This document shows, in pieces, positions 22,243-31,448 of a stretch of DNA of 64,000 nucleotides. This stretch comes from Brucella pseudogrignonensis (GTDB taxonomy: Bacteria; Pseudomonadota; Alphaproteobacteria; Rhizobiales; Rhizobiaceae). Each line of letters begins with the position of its first letter. Position 1 is the stretch's first letter. Both the position numbers and the translations under genes were made by a program. Where the stretch lies: positions 186,001 to 250,000 of the forward strand of contig NZ_NNRM01000017.1 in NCBI RefSeq assembly GCF_002252525.1. The letters run 5' to 3'. The notes below the pieces were generated by a model, which made no database searches, was not told the DNA's origin, and saw nothing but the letters and a program-made list of their open reading frames with translations.

Positions 22243-23208
22243 TTAAAGCAGAAGTCCACCGACGCCCATTCGTGCAAGGGCGTCTGAATCAAGTGCTAAG
22301 CCAGCCATTAATCTGTCTAGCACTTGGTCGAGACTATTCTCACGCGCACTTCTAGCTGTTCCCGGCGCCACGATGATGTACTTTCCGTTGAGCTTTCCGA
22401 GCGAGAGTAGATTGCCGGGATCAACGGGAATGCCGATACGGAGAATTTCTCCTCCTGCCTGAACGATGGACCTCGGCACAATATCGATCTCGTCCGCAAC
22501 CGCGGAAGCACTGAAAATAATCAGCAGATCGCAACTGGTGCTCAGCTCACTTATGGCCTTAGACAAGGGAGCTATTTCGTGTGCTACACGCGTCTCCGCT
22601 ATCACCGAACCGCAATTGTGTTGCACGCGCTTTGTGATCAATTCGTGGGTTTTATCGAGTACTGTTTCGCGAACGGAAGGAAGTCGTGACTGAATGACGC
22701 CGAGTCTCGTTTTCTCAAACGAATGAACCGCGAGAACCTGTTTTGTCTCGAGGACTGTGCGAATATTTCCAATAAGAGAGCCCGGAACGGCAAACGGAAT
22801 GATTTTGACGGTTGCAACCATTTGCCCGCTTTCAACGCGGCTAAGATTGTTCAACGTCGCCACTGATATCCGCGGGTCGAGCAAGTTAATTTTATCGATG
22901 CCAGCAACATCAACACTAAACAAACCGTTGCTGCGGGCAAAGAGATTGACACGGCCGGTTGTGGCAGGGCCTGCCTCAATCATATCTTCAATCAGGCTTT
23001 GTCCTATTATGAGGGCTGCTTCATCTTCGCCAATATCATTGGGTTCCAGCCGAGCGGCAACAACGCGCTTGATTCCCGCTCGTTTCAAAGCTTCGATGTG
23101 ATTTTCGGTCAGCAAGGTGCCTTTGCGAACACTCTCCGCCTTCGTCACCAGCGTATAAGCCAGTATTGCACCCTCTGCCTCGTCAATCGCCCACTCAGCG
23201 AAAATCAT
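22243..23208 (-). CDS. molybdopterin-binding (MoeA/MogA-like) domain protein without nucleotidyltransferase domain
   Basis: 321 residues. The N-terminal segment (EGAILAYTLVTKAESVRKGTLL) and the C-terminal MoCF-biosynthesis domain (CDLLIIFSASAVADEIDIVPRSIVQAGGEILRIGIPVDPGNLLSLG) match the front half of rhizobial proteins that usually continue into a MobA-like NTP-transferase domain. This one stops at ARMGVGGLLL, about where that second domain would begin. A role in molybdenum-cofactor maturation is likely, but the catalytic nucleotidyltransfer partner would have to come from elsewhere. The next gene is convergent after five bases, so no downstream domain remains. Confidence 0.75.
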   Translation of the reverse strand: MIFAEWAIDEAEGAILAYTLVTKAESVRKGTLLTENHIEALKRAGIKRVVAARLEPNDIGEDEAALIIGQSLIEDMIEAGPATTGRVNLFARSNGLFSVDVAGIDKINLLDPRISVATLNNLSRVESGQMVATVKIIPFAVPGSLIGNIRTVLETKQVLAVHSFEKTRLGVIQSRLPSVRETVLDKTHELITKRVQHNCGSVIAETRVAHEIAPLSKAISELSTSCDLLIIFSASAVADEIDIVPRSIVQAGGEILRIGIPVDPGNLLSLGKLNGKYIIVAPGTARSARENSLDQVLDRLMAGLALDSDALARMGVGGLLL

Positions 23209-23821
23209 GAACGTATCTCTTGGTCGCTATTTCATGAAAGTTACCCGGTAATGTCAGAACTCTTATCTGAAATGAGATCGTTAAGAAACGACCGGTATTC
23301 GCAACGATGGAGTTTATCTCTTTCAGAAAACGAATATTTTCCCAGACAGAAGCTGTAAAGCTGATGTTGGTTGAGAGTCTTTCCGCGCCGTTGCGTTGAC
23401 ACTTAACAAAATATGCGTCTCTATCAGGTCGGATTTATTATTAGTTTTTCTTTTTTTATTTAAGTAAATTAAAATTTAAATTTGTACGAATGTTGAATTT
23501 TTAATTATTAGTTTCTATTCACGTCAGTAAATTTCTATCACGATTGGGTTATTTTGCTTTTTTTATTTAGCTATTTTTGAAAAGATCATGATTTATGGCT
23601 AACTTACGGCAAACTATATCAATTTTGTCGTTCTCCGAGTCATTTCTGACTCATGTGGCGTGTCCGGCCGCGACATTTCGAACCAGTACATTTTGCTCCA
23701 AGCAGGTGACAAACGGAATTATTCGTTATAACGGTTCCTTTGGAATTTTCAGAATTTACCGAAAACTAGGAAATGACGCATGCGCCGGAGCTGAAGCTCT
23801 GCGCGCAGGATGGAAAGACAA
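23209..23821. other. 613-base AT-rich spacer upstream of cyoA
   Basis: No gene supported. Positions 23400-23600 are extremely AT-rich with T- and A-tracts, a 12-base palindrome aaatttaaattt (23472-23483) and two copies of attattagttt about 67 bases apart. It probably contains the cyo promoter and binding sites for respiratory regulators; none was identified with confidence. Confidence 0.55.
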
Positions 23822-24823
23822 ATGAAACACGGCACCCCCCGGACGATCGTTTCGTTCGCCGTCTTGGCCCTCACGGCGTTTCTCGCCGGCTGCGAGAACC
23901 AAGTCCTGCTCTCTCCGAAAGGAGAGGTCGGTGTGGCTGAGCGCGATCTTATGCTTTTCGCAACTGGTTTGATGCTTCTCGTAGTGCTGCCGGTCATCTT
24001 TATGACCTTGTACTTCGCGTGGAAGTATCGCGCCGACAACGATAAAGCAGAATACAAACCTGACTGGCATCATTCTACAAAGATTGAAGCTGCAGTCTGG
24101 CTTATTCCGTGCGCCATTATTGTGGTTCTCGGAACGGTAACTTGGATTAGCACGCATAAGCTCGATCCTTATCGTCCGCTGGAATCAAATATTCCGCCAA
24201 TCAATGTCGAAGTCGTAGCGCTCGATTGGAAGTGGCTGTTTATCTATCCGGATCAGGGTGTTGCCTCTGTCAACGAAATGGCAATGCCTGTTGGCGTGCC
24301 TGTCAATTTCAAGCTGACTTCCAGCAATATCATGAACTCCTTCTTCATTCCGGTACTCGGTAGCCAGGTCTATTCCATGCCTAGCATGCAGACCAAGCTT
24401 CACCTGATTGCTGACCACGAAGGTGTGTTCGACGGCATTTCCGCAAACTATAGCGGCCAGGGCTTTGCCCAGATGCGTTTCAAGGCGCATTCGCTGGATC
24501 AGGCCGGCTTTGACAAGTGGGTTGCTGATGCAAAGGCTTCTGGTCAGGAACTGTCGCGTGAGCGTTATGCTTCGCTGGTTCAGCCAAGTGAAAAAGCTCC
24601 GGTTCAGCATTTTGCTTATAACGACAAGGCACTGTTTCATAACATCGTAAACCGTTGCTGGGATGGCAAGTCGGTCTGCCTGGATGATCAGATGCATCAG
24701 GCTCAGATGGTTCGTGAAGCTCGCGCAAATCTACGCAAGTCTTCGCCAGTCGATTTCAGCCTTTGGGCAAATGACATCATTTGCGCCATTCAGCCGCAGC
24801 GCCTGTCGCAGCTTGAAAACTGA
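23822..24823 (+). CDS. cyoA: cytochrome bo3-type ubiquinol oxidase subunit II
   Basis: Subunit II of the proton-pumping quinol oxidase. Start chosen at 23822 (MKHGTPRT) behind ggaaag; an ATG at 23810 is also in frame. Lipoprotein signal peptide with lipobox LAGC, Cys24. Two membrane helices follow (about residues 40-63 and 85-105), then the periplasmic cupredoxin domain (VVALDWKWLFIYPDQGVASVNE), which lacks the CuA-binding cysteines, as expected for a quinol rather than cytochrome c oxidase. First gene of cyoABCD. Confidence 0.96.
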   Translation: MKHGTPRTIVSFAVLALTAFLAGCENQVLLSPKGEVGVAERDLMLFATGLMLLVVLPVIFMTLYFAWKYRADNDKAEYKPDWHHSTKIEAAVWLIPCAIIVVLGTVTWISTHKLDPYRPLESNIPPINVEVVALDWKWLFIYPDQGVASVNEMAMPVGVPVNFKLTSSNIMNSFFIPVLGSQVYSMPSMQTKLHLIADHEGVFDGISANYSGQGFAQMRFKAHSLDQAGFDKWVADAKASGQELSRERYASLVQPSEKAPVQHFAYNDKALFHNIVNRCWDGKSVCLDDQMHQAQMVREARANLRKSSPVDFSLWANDIICAIQPQRLSQLEN

Positions 24824-24900
24824 TTTGCCGATGCGGCTTAGCCCTGGAAATTGTCCGGGGCTAAGCCGCTGATCGCACTCCAATCGAAGTAAGAATAGAA

Positions 24901-26880
24901 ATGTTCGGAAAACTTACGCTCGAAGCGATCCCGTATCACGAGCCTATCATCATGGTCACATTGACCGCGATAGCTGGTGGGGCGCTCGCTATTCTCGCAG
25001 CCATTACCTACTATAAAAAGTGGGGTCCACTCTGGAACGACTGGCTGACCTCTGTCGATCATAAACGTATCGGCATTATGTACATTATTCTGGCTTTCGT
25101 GATGCTGTTCCGCGGCTTCTCGGATGCTGTCATGATGCGTGCCCAGCAGGCTTTGGCTTCTGGCGCTAATGAAGGCTTTCTGCCGCCACATCACTACGAT
25201 CAGATCTTCACCGCCCATGGCGTGATCATGATCTTCTTCGTGGCAATGCCTTTCATCGTCGGTCTGATGAACTTTGCCGTACCGCTTCAGATCGGTGCGC
25301 GCGACGTTGCGTTCCCGTACCTCAACTCACTGAGCTTCTGGCTGACAGTTGCTGGTGCAATTCTGATCAACGTTTCGCTCGGCGTTGGCGAGTTCGCCAA
25401 GACCGGCTGGCTGGCCTATCCACCGCTTTCCGGCAAGGAGTTCAGTCCAGATGTCGGGGTAGATTATTATATCTGGGCCTTGCAGATTTCCGGTATGGGT
25501 ACGCTTCTTTCGGGCGTCAACCTGATCACAACCATCATCAAGATGCGCGCACCCGGCATGGGCATGATGCAGGTTCCGGTTTTCACTTGGACCGCGCTCT
25601 GCTCGAACGTCCTGATCGTGGCTGCGTTCCCGATCCTGACCGTCACGCTCGCTCTGCTGTCGCTTGACCGTTATCTGGATTTCCACTTCTTCACCAATGA
25701 TGGTGGCGGTAATCCGATGATGTATGTGAACCTGATCTGGATCTGGGGTCACCCAGAAGTATATATTCTGGTTCTGCCTTGCTTTGGCGTTTTCTCTGAA
25801 ATCATTGCGACCTTCTCTGGCAAGCGTCTGTTTGGTTATGCATCGATGGTTTACGCGACCGTTGCCATTACCATTCTGTCATTCCTTGTCTGGGTGCACC
25901 ACTTCTTCACAATGGGTGGCGGTGCAAGCGTAAACGCCTTCTTCGGCGTTGCAACGATGATCATCTCGATCCCGACCGGTGCAAAAGTCTTCAACTGGCT
26001 CTTCACCATGTATAAGGGGCGGGTTCGCATGGAAACGCCGGTCATGTGGACCATCGGCTTCATGTGTACCTTCGTTGTTGGTGGTATGACAGGCGTTCTT
26101 CTTGCTGTTCCGCCTGCAGACTTCGTACTGCACAACTCCGTGTTCCTGATCGCCCACTTCCACAATGTGATCATCTCGGGCGTTCTGTTCGGCTGCTTTG
26201 CCGGTCTCATCTACTGGTGGCCAAAAGCATTTGGTTTCAAGCTGCATGAAGGTCTTGGCCGCAAGGCATTCTGGTGCTGGCTCGTTGGCTTCATTCTCGC
26301 CTTCATGCCGCTCTATGTGCTCGGCCTGATGGGTATGACCCGTCGTCTGAACCACACCGAAAACCCGGCATGGCACATCTATCTGATCGTTGCTGCTATC
26401 GGTGTCGCGATTATCCTTTGCGGTATTGTGTTCCAGGTTCTGCAGATCATGATCTCCATCCGCGATCGCGAAAAGCTGCGCGTTGTTGATGGCGACTCAT
26501 GGGGCACAGGTCGTACACTCGAGTGGTCGATTTCGTCGCCTCCACCATTCTACAACTTTGCTGAAGTGCCGCATGTCCGCGATCACGACAGCTGGTGGGA
26601 TATGAAGCAGAACGATTATGTTCGTCGTACCGAAAAGTTCGCGCGCATTCATATGCCAAAGAACACCGGAACTGGCTTCATCATCGGTATCCTGTGCATT
26701 CCATTTGGCTTTGCCATGGTGTGGCATATCTGGTGGTTGGCAATTGCGTCGTTCATCGCTGTCTTCGCAGTTGCTATCGCCCACTCCTTCAACAATGACA
26801 GGGACTTCTATGTCTCGGCCGATGAAGTACAGCGCGTCGAAGACGCCTATACCCGGCAACTGAATGCTCAGGAGGCATGA
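24901..26880 (+). CDS. cyoB: cytochrome bo3-type ubiquinol oxidase subunit I
   Basis: Catalytic heme-copper subunit. 659 residues. Ligand residues sit at the same numbers as in E. coli: His106 and His421 (low-spin heme), His284-Tyr288 in GHPEVYIL (CuB and cross-linked Tyr), His333/His334 in WVHHFFT (CuB) and His419 in AHFHNV (high-spin heme). The K-channel lysine is Lys362. The D-channel region [12 protein letters not shown] is present. The enzyme couples quinol oxidation and O2 reduction to proton pumping. cyoC follows after three bases. Confidence 0.98.
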   Translation: MFGKLTLEAIPYHEPIIMVTLTAIAGGALAILAAITYYKKWGPLWNDWLTSVDHKRIGIMYIILAFVMLFRGFSDAVMMRAQQALASGANEGFLPPHHYDQIFTAHGVIMIFFVAMPFIVGLMNFAVPLQIGARDVAFPYLNSLSFWLTVAGAILINVSLGVGEFAKTGWLAYPPLSGKEFSPDVGVDYYIWALQISGMGTLLSGVNLITTIIKMRAPGMGMMQVPVFTWTALCSNVLIVAAFPILTVTLALLSLDRYLDFHFFTNDGGGNPMMYVNLIWIWGHPEVYILVLPCFGVFSEIIATFSGKRLFGYASMVYATVAITILSFLVWVHHFFTMGGGASVNAFFGVATMIISIPTGAKVFNWLFTMYKGRVRMETPVMWTIGFMCTFVVGGMTGVLLAVPPADFVLHNSVFLIAHFHNVIISGVLFGCFAGLIYWWPKAFGFKLHEGLGRKAFWCWLVGFILAFMPLYVLGLMGMTRRLNHTENPAWHIYLIVAAIGVAIILCGIVFQVLQIMISIRDREKLRVVDGDSWGTGRTLEWSISSPPPFYNFAEVPHVRDHDSWWDMKQNDYVRRTEKFARIHMPKNTGTGFIIGILCIPFGFAMVWHIWWLAIASFIAVFAVAIAHSFNNDRDFYVSADEVQRVEDAYTRQLNAQEA

Positions 26881-26883
26881 TCC

Positions 26884-27513
26884 ATGAGCGCGACTGTTAC
26901 GACTACCGGCCCTTTCAAGGGCGGAAACGAGCATCCCGCTCACGAAGACCATCATGATGCAGGGTCGACCACACTGGTCGGCTTCTGGATCTACCTGATG
27001 AGCGACTGCGTTCTCTTCTCGGGTCTCTTTGCAACCTATGCTGTTCTTGCACATCAGTTCGCGGGCGGTCCAACCGGCCGTGAACTCTTCGACCTGCAGT
27101 TTGTGTTGACTGAAACCATGCTGCTTCTGGTGTCGTCCCTGACCTATGGTCTGGCGACGCTGTCGATGTACAGGAATAACCGTGCAGGCGTTCTGTTCTG
27201 GTTGGGCGTAACCTTCCTGCTTGGTGCGGCGTTCTTGGTTATGGAAATCTATGAATTCCATCACCTGATCGTGGAAGGTGCAGGCCCTGACCGCTCAGCA
27301 TTCCTTTCGGCATTCTTTGCGCTGGTCGGAACGCATGGTCTCCACATTACTTCGGGTCTGGTCTGGATTCTGGTGCTTTCGGCCCAGCTTCTGCGCGATG
27401 GCCTGACTGAAAAGAACCGGACGCGCGTGATGTGCTTGAGCCTCTTCTGGCACTTCCTGGACATCATCTGGATTGGCGTCTTTACCCTTGTCTATCTGCT
27501 GGGTGTATTGTGA
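26884..27513 (+). CDS. cyoC: cytochrome bo3-type ubiquinol oxidase subunit III
   Basis: 209 residues with five membrane helices, matching the quinol-oxidase form of subunit [25 protein letters not shown] near residue 36 and [14 protein letters not shown] near residue 145 are the signature stretches. Supports stability of subunit I. Its stop overlaps the cyoD start (TGATG). Confidence 0.96.
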   Translation: MSATVTTTGPFKGGNEHPAHEDHHDAGSTTLVGFWIYLMSDCVLFSGLFATYAVLAHQFAGGPTGRELFDLQFVLTETMLLLVSSLTYGLATLSMYRNNRAGVLFWLGVTFLLGAAFLVMEIYEFHHLIVEGAGPDRSAFLSAFFALVGTHGLHITSGLVWILVLSAQLLRDGLTEKNRTRVMCLSLFWHFLDIIWIGVFTLVYLLGVL

Positions 27514-27878
27514 TGAGCTCTGGACACGAAACACATGATCAAGCCGCACATGGCAGCCTGAAGTCTTATCTGATTGGCTTTGTGCTGGCGGTTATTCTCA
27601 CCGTCGTTCCCTTCATGCTGGCCATGAACGGTTACTTCACGCCTGCGACTACCGCAGCCATCGTGCTCGGTATCGCCGTCGTTCAGATCCTGGTGCATCT
27701 GGTTTACTTCCTGCATCTTGATCCGAAGTCGGAAAATGGCTGGAACATCCTGGCGCTCATTTTCACGGTCATCATTCTGGCCATCGTGCTTGCTGGCTCC
27801 ATCTGGGTCATGCATCACCTCGATACCAATATGATGCCGATGTATATGACGCCGGATGATGCACGTAATCTGCCATAA
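27513..27878 (+). CDS. cyoD: cytochrome bo3-type ubiquinol oxidase subunit IV
   Basis: 121-residue small membrane subunit with three helices. Start at 27513 overlaps the cyoC stop; longer frames upstream lie wholly inside cyoC. Conserved SYLIGFVLAVILTVVPF and VQILVHLVYFLHLDPKSE. It assists assembly of the copper site. No cyoE (heme O synthase) or SURF1-type gene follows; the operon ends at the terminator after 27986. Confidence 0.95.
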   Translation: MSSGHETHDQAAHGSLKSYLIGFVLAVILTVVPFMLAMNGYFTPATTAAIVLGIAVVQILVHLVYFLHLDPKSENGWNILALIFTVIILAIVLAGSIWVMHHLDTNMMPMYMTPDDARNLP

Positions 27879-27985
27879 TCAAACTTCAAAGGGCATGTTT
27901 CTGTAGGCCTTTTGATACCAGATACCTGGCCTGACGGCCCGGTTCCGCGGCTTTTTTCCTCCCTCTCCCCCTTAAAAGCCGCGTG

Positions 27986-28014
27986 GCGCCCCGGTTCCCT
28001 CCGGGGCGCTTTCA
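27986..28014 (+). terminator. terminator of the cyo operon
   Basis: Perfect nine-base arms gcgccccgg / ccggggcgc around a six-base loop, followed by tttcatttt, about 105 bases after cyoD. Confidence 0.85.
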
Positions 28015-28261
28015 TTTTACTTGGTAAGAAGATGAGTCATTTATTCCAAGTTTATCTTGTATAAAATTTTAATAAAATTTCGATCCTTATTGCTGGATGA
28101 TATCCGTAATGCGGCTCTTGTGTTTATAATTCCGCATCAACAATAATGATATTTACCATCATAAACAGACTTATTTGATTTAATCTATTTAATGTTGTAT
28201 GTGTTGCTTCGTTAATTTCTTCGCATTGCATTTGTGTAGTTGCATATTTGGAGAAGTATCG

Positions 28262-28987
28262 ATGTTTTTATTTAAGAGAGTACTTAATAATAAGTTTCTT
28301 GGGGGATTGACTTTTGCTATGGCTGTTGCCGTTCCGGCATTGGCGTTTGCAGCCTCTGCAACTGTGACTGCAAACGTAAATGTTCGCAGTGGACCCGGCG
28401 CAAATTATGCGCGTTTGGCTGCTCTGCCCGCAGGTGTTAGCGTGAATGTGGGGTCATGTCGTGGAAGCTGGTGCCAGATTTATAATGGCAACAGAGTTGG
28501 GTTTGTTTCTGCACGTTATGTTCGCTTTGGCTCCTATAACGGCAACGCTTATGCTGCTCCGTCTAACACGACTGTAATTGTCGGCAATGATGGCTACAAC
28601 GACGGTTGGGCCCCTGGTTTCGGTCTTGGTCTAGGTCTCGGCTGGGCAACAGGTGGCGGCTATTGGGGGCCGGGTTGGGGCGGTCCAGGTTGGCGAGGCG
28701 GGCCAAACTATTACAACGGTTGTATTGGCCGCAATTGCCAATCCAATCGTGGCGGTGGGCGCAATGGCTGGAACCCTCGCTGGGGCCATGGTCCACAATG
28801 GGGTGGCCGTGGATGGCCGCAGGGCCAGGTTCGCGGTAACTGGGGGCCTGGTCCGATTGTGGGGCCGCGCTTCACATCTGGTCAGGGTCGTTTCGGCGGG
28901 CTTAACCGACCAGCATTCGGTAATCGTGGTTTTGGTGGTGGCGGCATGCATTTTGGAAACATGCGTCCCATGCATGCCGGACGGTAG
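28262..28987 (+). CDS. secreted SH3-domain protein with Gly/Trp/Asn-rich tail
   Basis: 241 residues. ATG at 28262 is chosen because ggagaag precedes it; an in-frame codon at 28199 has no ribosome site. Signal peptide of about 30 residues ending ALAFA-A. A bacterial SH3 domain follows (ATVTANVNVRSGPGANYARL, GSCRGSWCQIYNGNRVGFVSARYV; about residues 32-90), a fold that binds peptidoglycan peptides. The rest is low-complexity, rich in Gly, Trp, Asn and Arg, and ends in a Met/His stretch. Likely periplasmic or envelope-associated. Base composition in the upstream region is AT-rich. Confidence 0.85.
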   Translation: MFLFKRVLNNKFLGGLTFAMAVAVPALAFAASATVTANVNVRSGPGANYARLAALPAGVSVNVGSCRGSWCQIYNGNRVGFVSARYVRFGSYNGNAYAAPSNTTVIVGNDGYNDGWAPGFGLGLGLGWATGGGYWGPGWGGPGWRGGPNYYNGCIGRNCQSNRGGGRNGWNPRWGHGPQWGGRGWPQGQVRGNWGPGPIVGPRFTSGQGRFGGLNRPAFGNRGFGGGGMHFGNMRPMHAGR

Positions 28988-29000
28988 GAATAATCACTTA

Positions 29001-29103
29001 TAGCATTTCCAGCAAAAGTGCGAAGCGGTTTTGCATCGGATAATGCGTAAAAACAAACAGTTACAGCGGTTCCAACGGTACATTCTTAGCTGGAACCGCT
29101 GTA
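29001..29103 (+). repeat. dispersed palindromic repeat, copy D
   Basis: tagcatttccagcaaaagtg, cgaagcggttttgcatcgg, ataatgcgtaaaaac and an inverted repeat cagcggttcca / tggaaccgctg. Copy C is the same element in the opposite orientation with an extra hairpin. Confidence 0.75.
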
Positions 29104-29151
29104 AATCAATCGATATCAGGTCGTTATCCTCCCCTCCTGATGGCCTGATCC

Positions 29152-29195
29152 GCGGCTCACTGGAAACTCCTCCCTCCAGTGGGCCGCAATCATTT
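29152..29195 (+). terminator. long-stem hairpin, probable terminator of the SH3 gene
   Basis: Thirteen-base arms gcggctcactgga / tccagtgggccgc with one G-T pair and a ten-base loop, followed by aatcatttt. It lies about 165 bases after the stop, beyond repeat copy D. Confidence 0.6.
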
Positions 29196-29480
29196 TGCAA
29201 TGTGCGCTTTGCATATTAACCCTCCATTGACTCAATCTATTCAAAATAGGGAATAAAGAATGTTTGGGCTTTGGAAGCATTTTGAGATTCTGATCGAGCC
29301 GATGTGTATTTTCGGTTTTGCTTAGAAAAAATCTCGTCCGGGCCTGAAATGTCTTAACGCATCTGGGTTGAAGCTTGGCCTTCCCACTACTCTATGTTAA
29401 TCCCTGAATCGTCCTGGGATTTGGGGGAGGACGAAGCGCTACCCGAGCGGTCGTAAAACAGAAACCGGACAGTAACGTGT

Positions 29481-31448
29481 ATGACTTGGAGTAACAGGAC
29501 GATACAGGGAAGAAGTCTTATTGTGCTCGCGCTTGCGGTGCAATTTGCTTCGATGACGGTGTCGCCTGCATTGGCGTTCGAGATTTTTGGCGTCCGCCTC
29601 TGGGGCAAGGATAAGACGGAGGATGCCGATGCGGTCATCTCCGATCCCAAGCATTATTCAGTAAACGTCGAGGCAACAGGCAGTCGCAAAAACGCTGACG
29701 GTAGCGATGCTGACGTGAAATCCGTTATCGAAGGCGCTTCTGGCCTCGTATCGGATGAAGATAAGCCAGCATCAGGTTCAGCAGGGCTTTTGGCCAAGGC
29801 GCGTGGCGATTATCGCCGCATTCTATCAGCGCTATATGGCGAAGGTCGATATGGTGGCACGATCTCCATCAAGGTTGATGGTCGTGAAGCCAATGATATT
29901 CCCGTTGATGCCGATATCCCAGACAATGCCAAGATCGACATTTCAGTTGATCCCGGTCCTCAGTTTTTGTTCTCGCGCACAGCAATTTCCAACATTGCGC
30001 CGCCGCCTGTCGACAAGCGCGATAAAGTGCAGTCGCCGGAAGAAGCTGGCTTTGCACCCGGTCAGGTTGCCCGTTCAGGTACGATCCTGAAGGCAGAGCG
30101 TCTGGCAGTCGAGGCCTGGCGTCAGCAGGGCTATGCGAAGGCAAAAGTAACCGGCGAAGACATTGTAGCCGATCACGACGGCAATACACTTGCCGCTGAC
30201 GTTTCGCTCGATCCGGGTCGTAAGGCGCATTACGGTCCTGTGAGTGTGGTTGGTACAGCGCGTATGGACCCGCAATTCGTAGCCTGGATGACGGGCTTGA
30301 AGCCGGGACAGGAATACGATCCTGACGATATAGAGAAGGCTAAAAAGCGGCTTGGTCGCATGGAAGTCTTCCGTGCGATGAATTTCGAGGAAGCCGAGAA
30401 AATTGAGGCGGATGGCAGTCTGCCAATGACGCTCAATGTTCAGGAGCGCAAGCCACGCCGCTTTGGTTTTGGTGCAGAATATTCAACGCTTGATGGCTTC
30501 GGCGTCACCGGATACTGGATGCATCGCAACCTTTTCGGCAGAGGCGAACGTTTGCGCTTTGATGCCAAGGTCAGTGGTGTAGGTGGCTCACAAGACAACT
30601 CGTTCGATCCGGCCAACTTTACCTATACGCTGGGCACGAGCTTCACAAAGCCTGGGGTTTATACGCCGGACACGGATTTCGTTGCAGCACTCGATGCAAA
30701 GCGTGAAGTGCTCGACGCCTATACCGAAACATCGATCAATGCGAAGACGGGCTTCACGCAGATTTTCAGTGATGAGCTTTCGGGGGCGCTTTATGCCAAG
30801 GCCAGCCATGGCCGCTTCGATGACGATTATTTCGGAACCCGTGAATTTACGACAGGCGGGCTTGAAGGCAATCTTCTTTATGATGGCCGCAACAACAAGC
30901 CCGACCCAAGCTCCGGTGTCTATCTCGAAGGCAATATTCAGCCGTTCTACGAGTTTCAACGCGGCAATTTTGCAACCCGTTTTACAGCTGAGGGCCGTGC
31001 CTATTACGGCTTTGGAGCAACAAACCGCGTGATTCTCGCAGGTCGCGTAAAGGTCGGTTCGGTTGTTGGTGCCGATATTGCAGATCTGCCGCCCAACCAG
31101 CTTTTCCTTGCGGGTGGCGGTGGCTCCATCCGTGGCTATTCCTATCGCGGTGTCGGTGTTGAAACATCGACGGGCGATGTCATCGGTGGCCGCTCGCTGG
31201 TTGAAACATCGGGTGAAGTGCGCGCACGCGTCACCGATTCCATCGGTGTTGTTGGCTTTGTCGATGCGGGCTATGTGGGCGAGCAATCCTATCCAGATTT
31301 TTCGGAAGAAATGCGTGTGGGCGCGGGTCTCGGCTTACGCTATCTGACGGGACTTGGGCCGATCCGCCTCGACGTCGCACTTCCGCTTAACCGCCGCTCG
31401 GGCGATCCGAGCTATGCATTCTACGTAGGCATAGGACAGGCGTTTTGA
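29481..31448 (+). CDS. tamA: autotransporter assembly outer-membrane protein TamA
   Basis: Omp85-family outer-membrane protein working with TamB in outer-membrane assembly and transport. 655 residues. Signal peptide ends near SPALA-F (about residue 33). POTRA domains fill roughly residues 180-350 (for example HYGPVSVVGTARMDPQFVAWM and RLGRMEVFRAMNFEEAE). A 16-strand barrel follows, with the conserved AGGGGSIRGYSYRGVG motif in the L6 loop and a C-terminal strand ending in Phe. No start further upstream is possible because of an in-frame stop at 29454. The ribosome site is weak. Overlaps tamB by four bases. Confidence 0.92.
   Translation: MTWSNRTIQGRSLIVLALAVQFASMTVSPALAFEIFGVRLWGKDKTEDADAVISDPKHYSVNVEATGSRKNADGSDADVKSVIEGASGLVSDEDKPASGSAGLLAKARGDYRRILSALYGEGRYGGTISIKVDGREANDIPVDADIPDNAKIDISVDPGPQFLFSRTAISNIAPPPVDKRDKVQSPEEAGFAPGQVARSGTILKAERLAVEAWRQQGYAKAKVTGEDIVADHDGNTLAADVSLDPGRKAHYGPVSVVGTARMDPQFVAWMTGLKPGQEYDPDDIEKAKKRLGRMEVFRAMNFEEAEKIEADGSLPMTLNVQERKPRRFGFGAEYSTLDGFGVTGYWMHRNLFGRGERLRFDAKVSGVGGSQDNSFDPANFTYTLGTSFTKPGVYTPDTDFVAALDAKREVLDAYTETSINAKTGFTQIFSDELSGALYAKASHGRFDDDYFGTREFTTGGLEGNLLYDGRNNKPDPSSGVYLEGNIQPFYEFQRGNFATRFTAEGRAYYGFGATNRVILAGRVKVGSVVGADIADLPPNQLFLAGGGGSIRGYSYRGVGVETSTGDVIGGRSLVETSGEVRARVTDSIGVVGFVDAGYVGEQSYPDFSEEMRVGAGLGLRYLTGLGPIRLDVALPLNRRSGDPSYAFYVGIGQAF

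Larger units (their letters stand above)
28988..29480. other. 493-base spacer upstream of tamA
   Basis: Holds repeat copy D (29001-29103), a long hairpin (29152-29187), and the tamA promoter region. No gene is supported. Confidence 0.55.

Noticed and set aside
23595-23825. 76-residue frame upstream of cyoA
   Set aside because: No ribosome site, overlaps the cyoA start, and has no protein-like features; treated as leader DNA.
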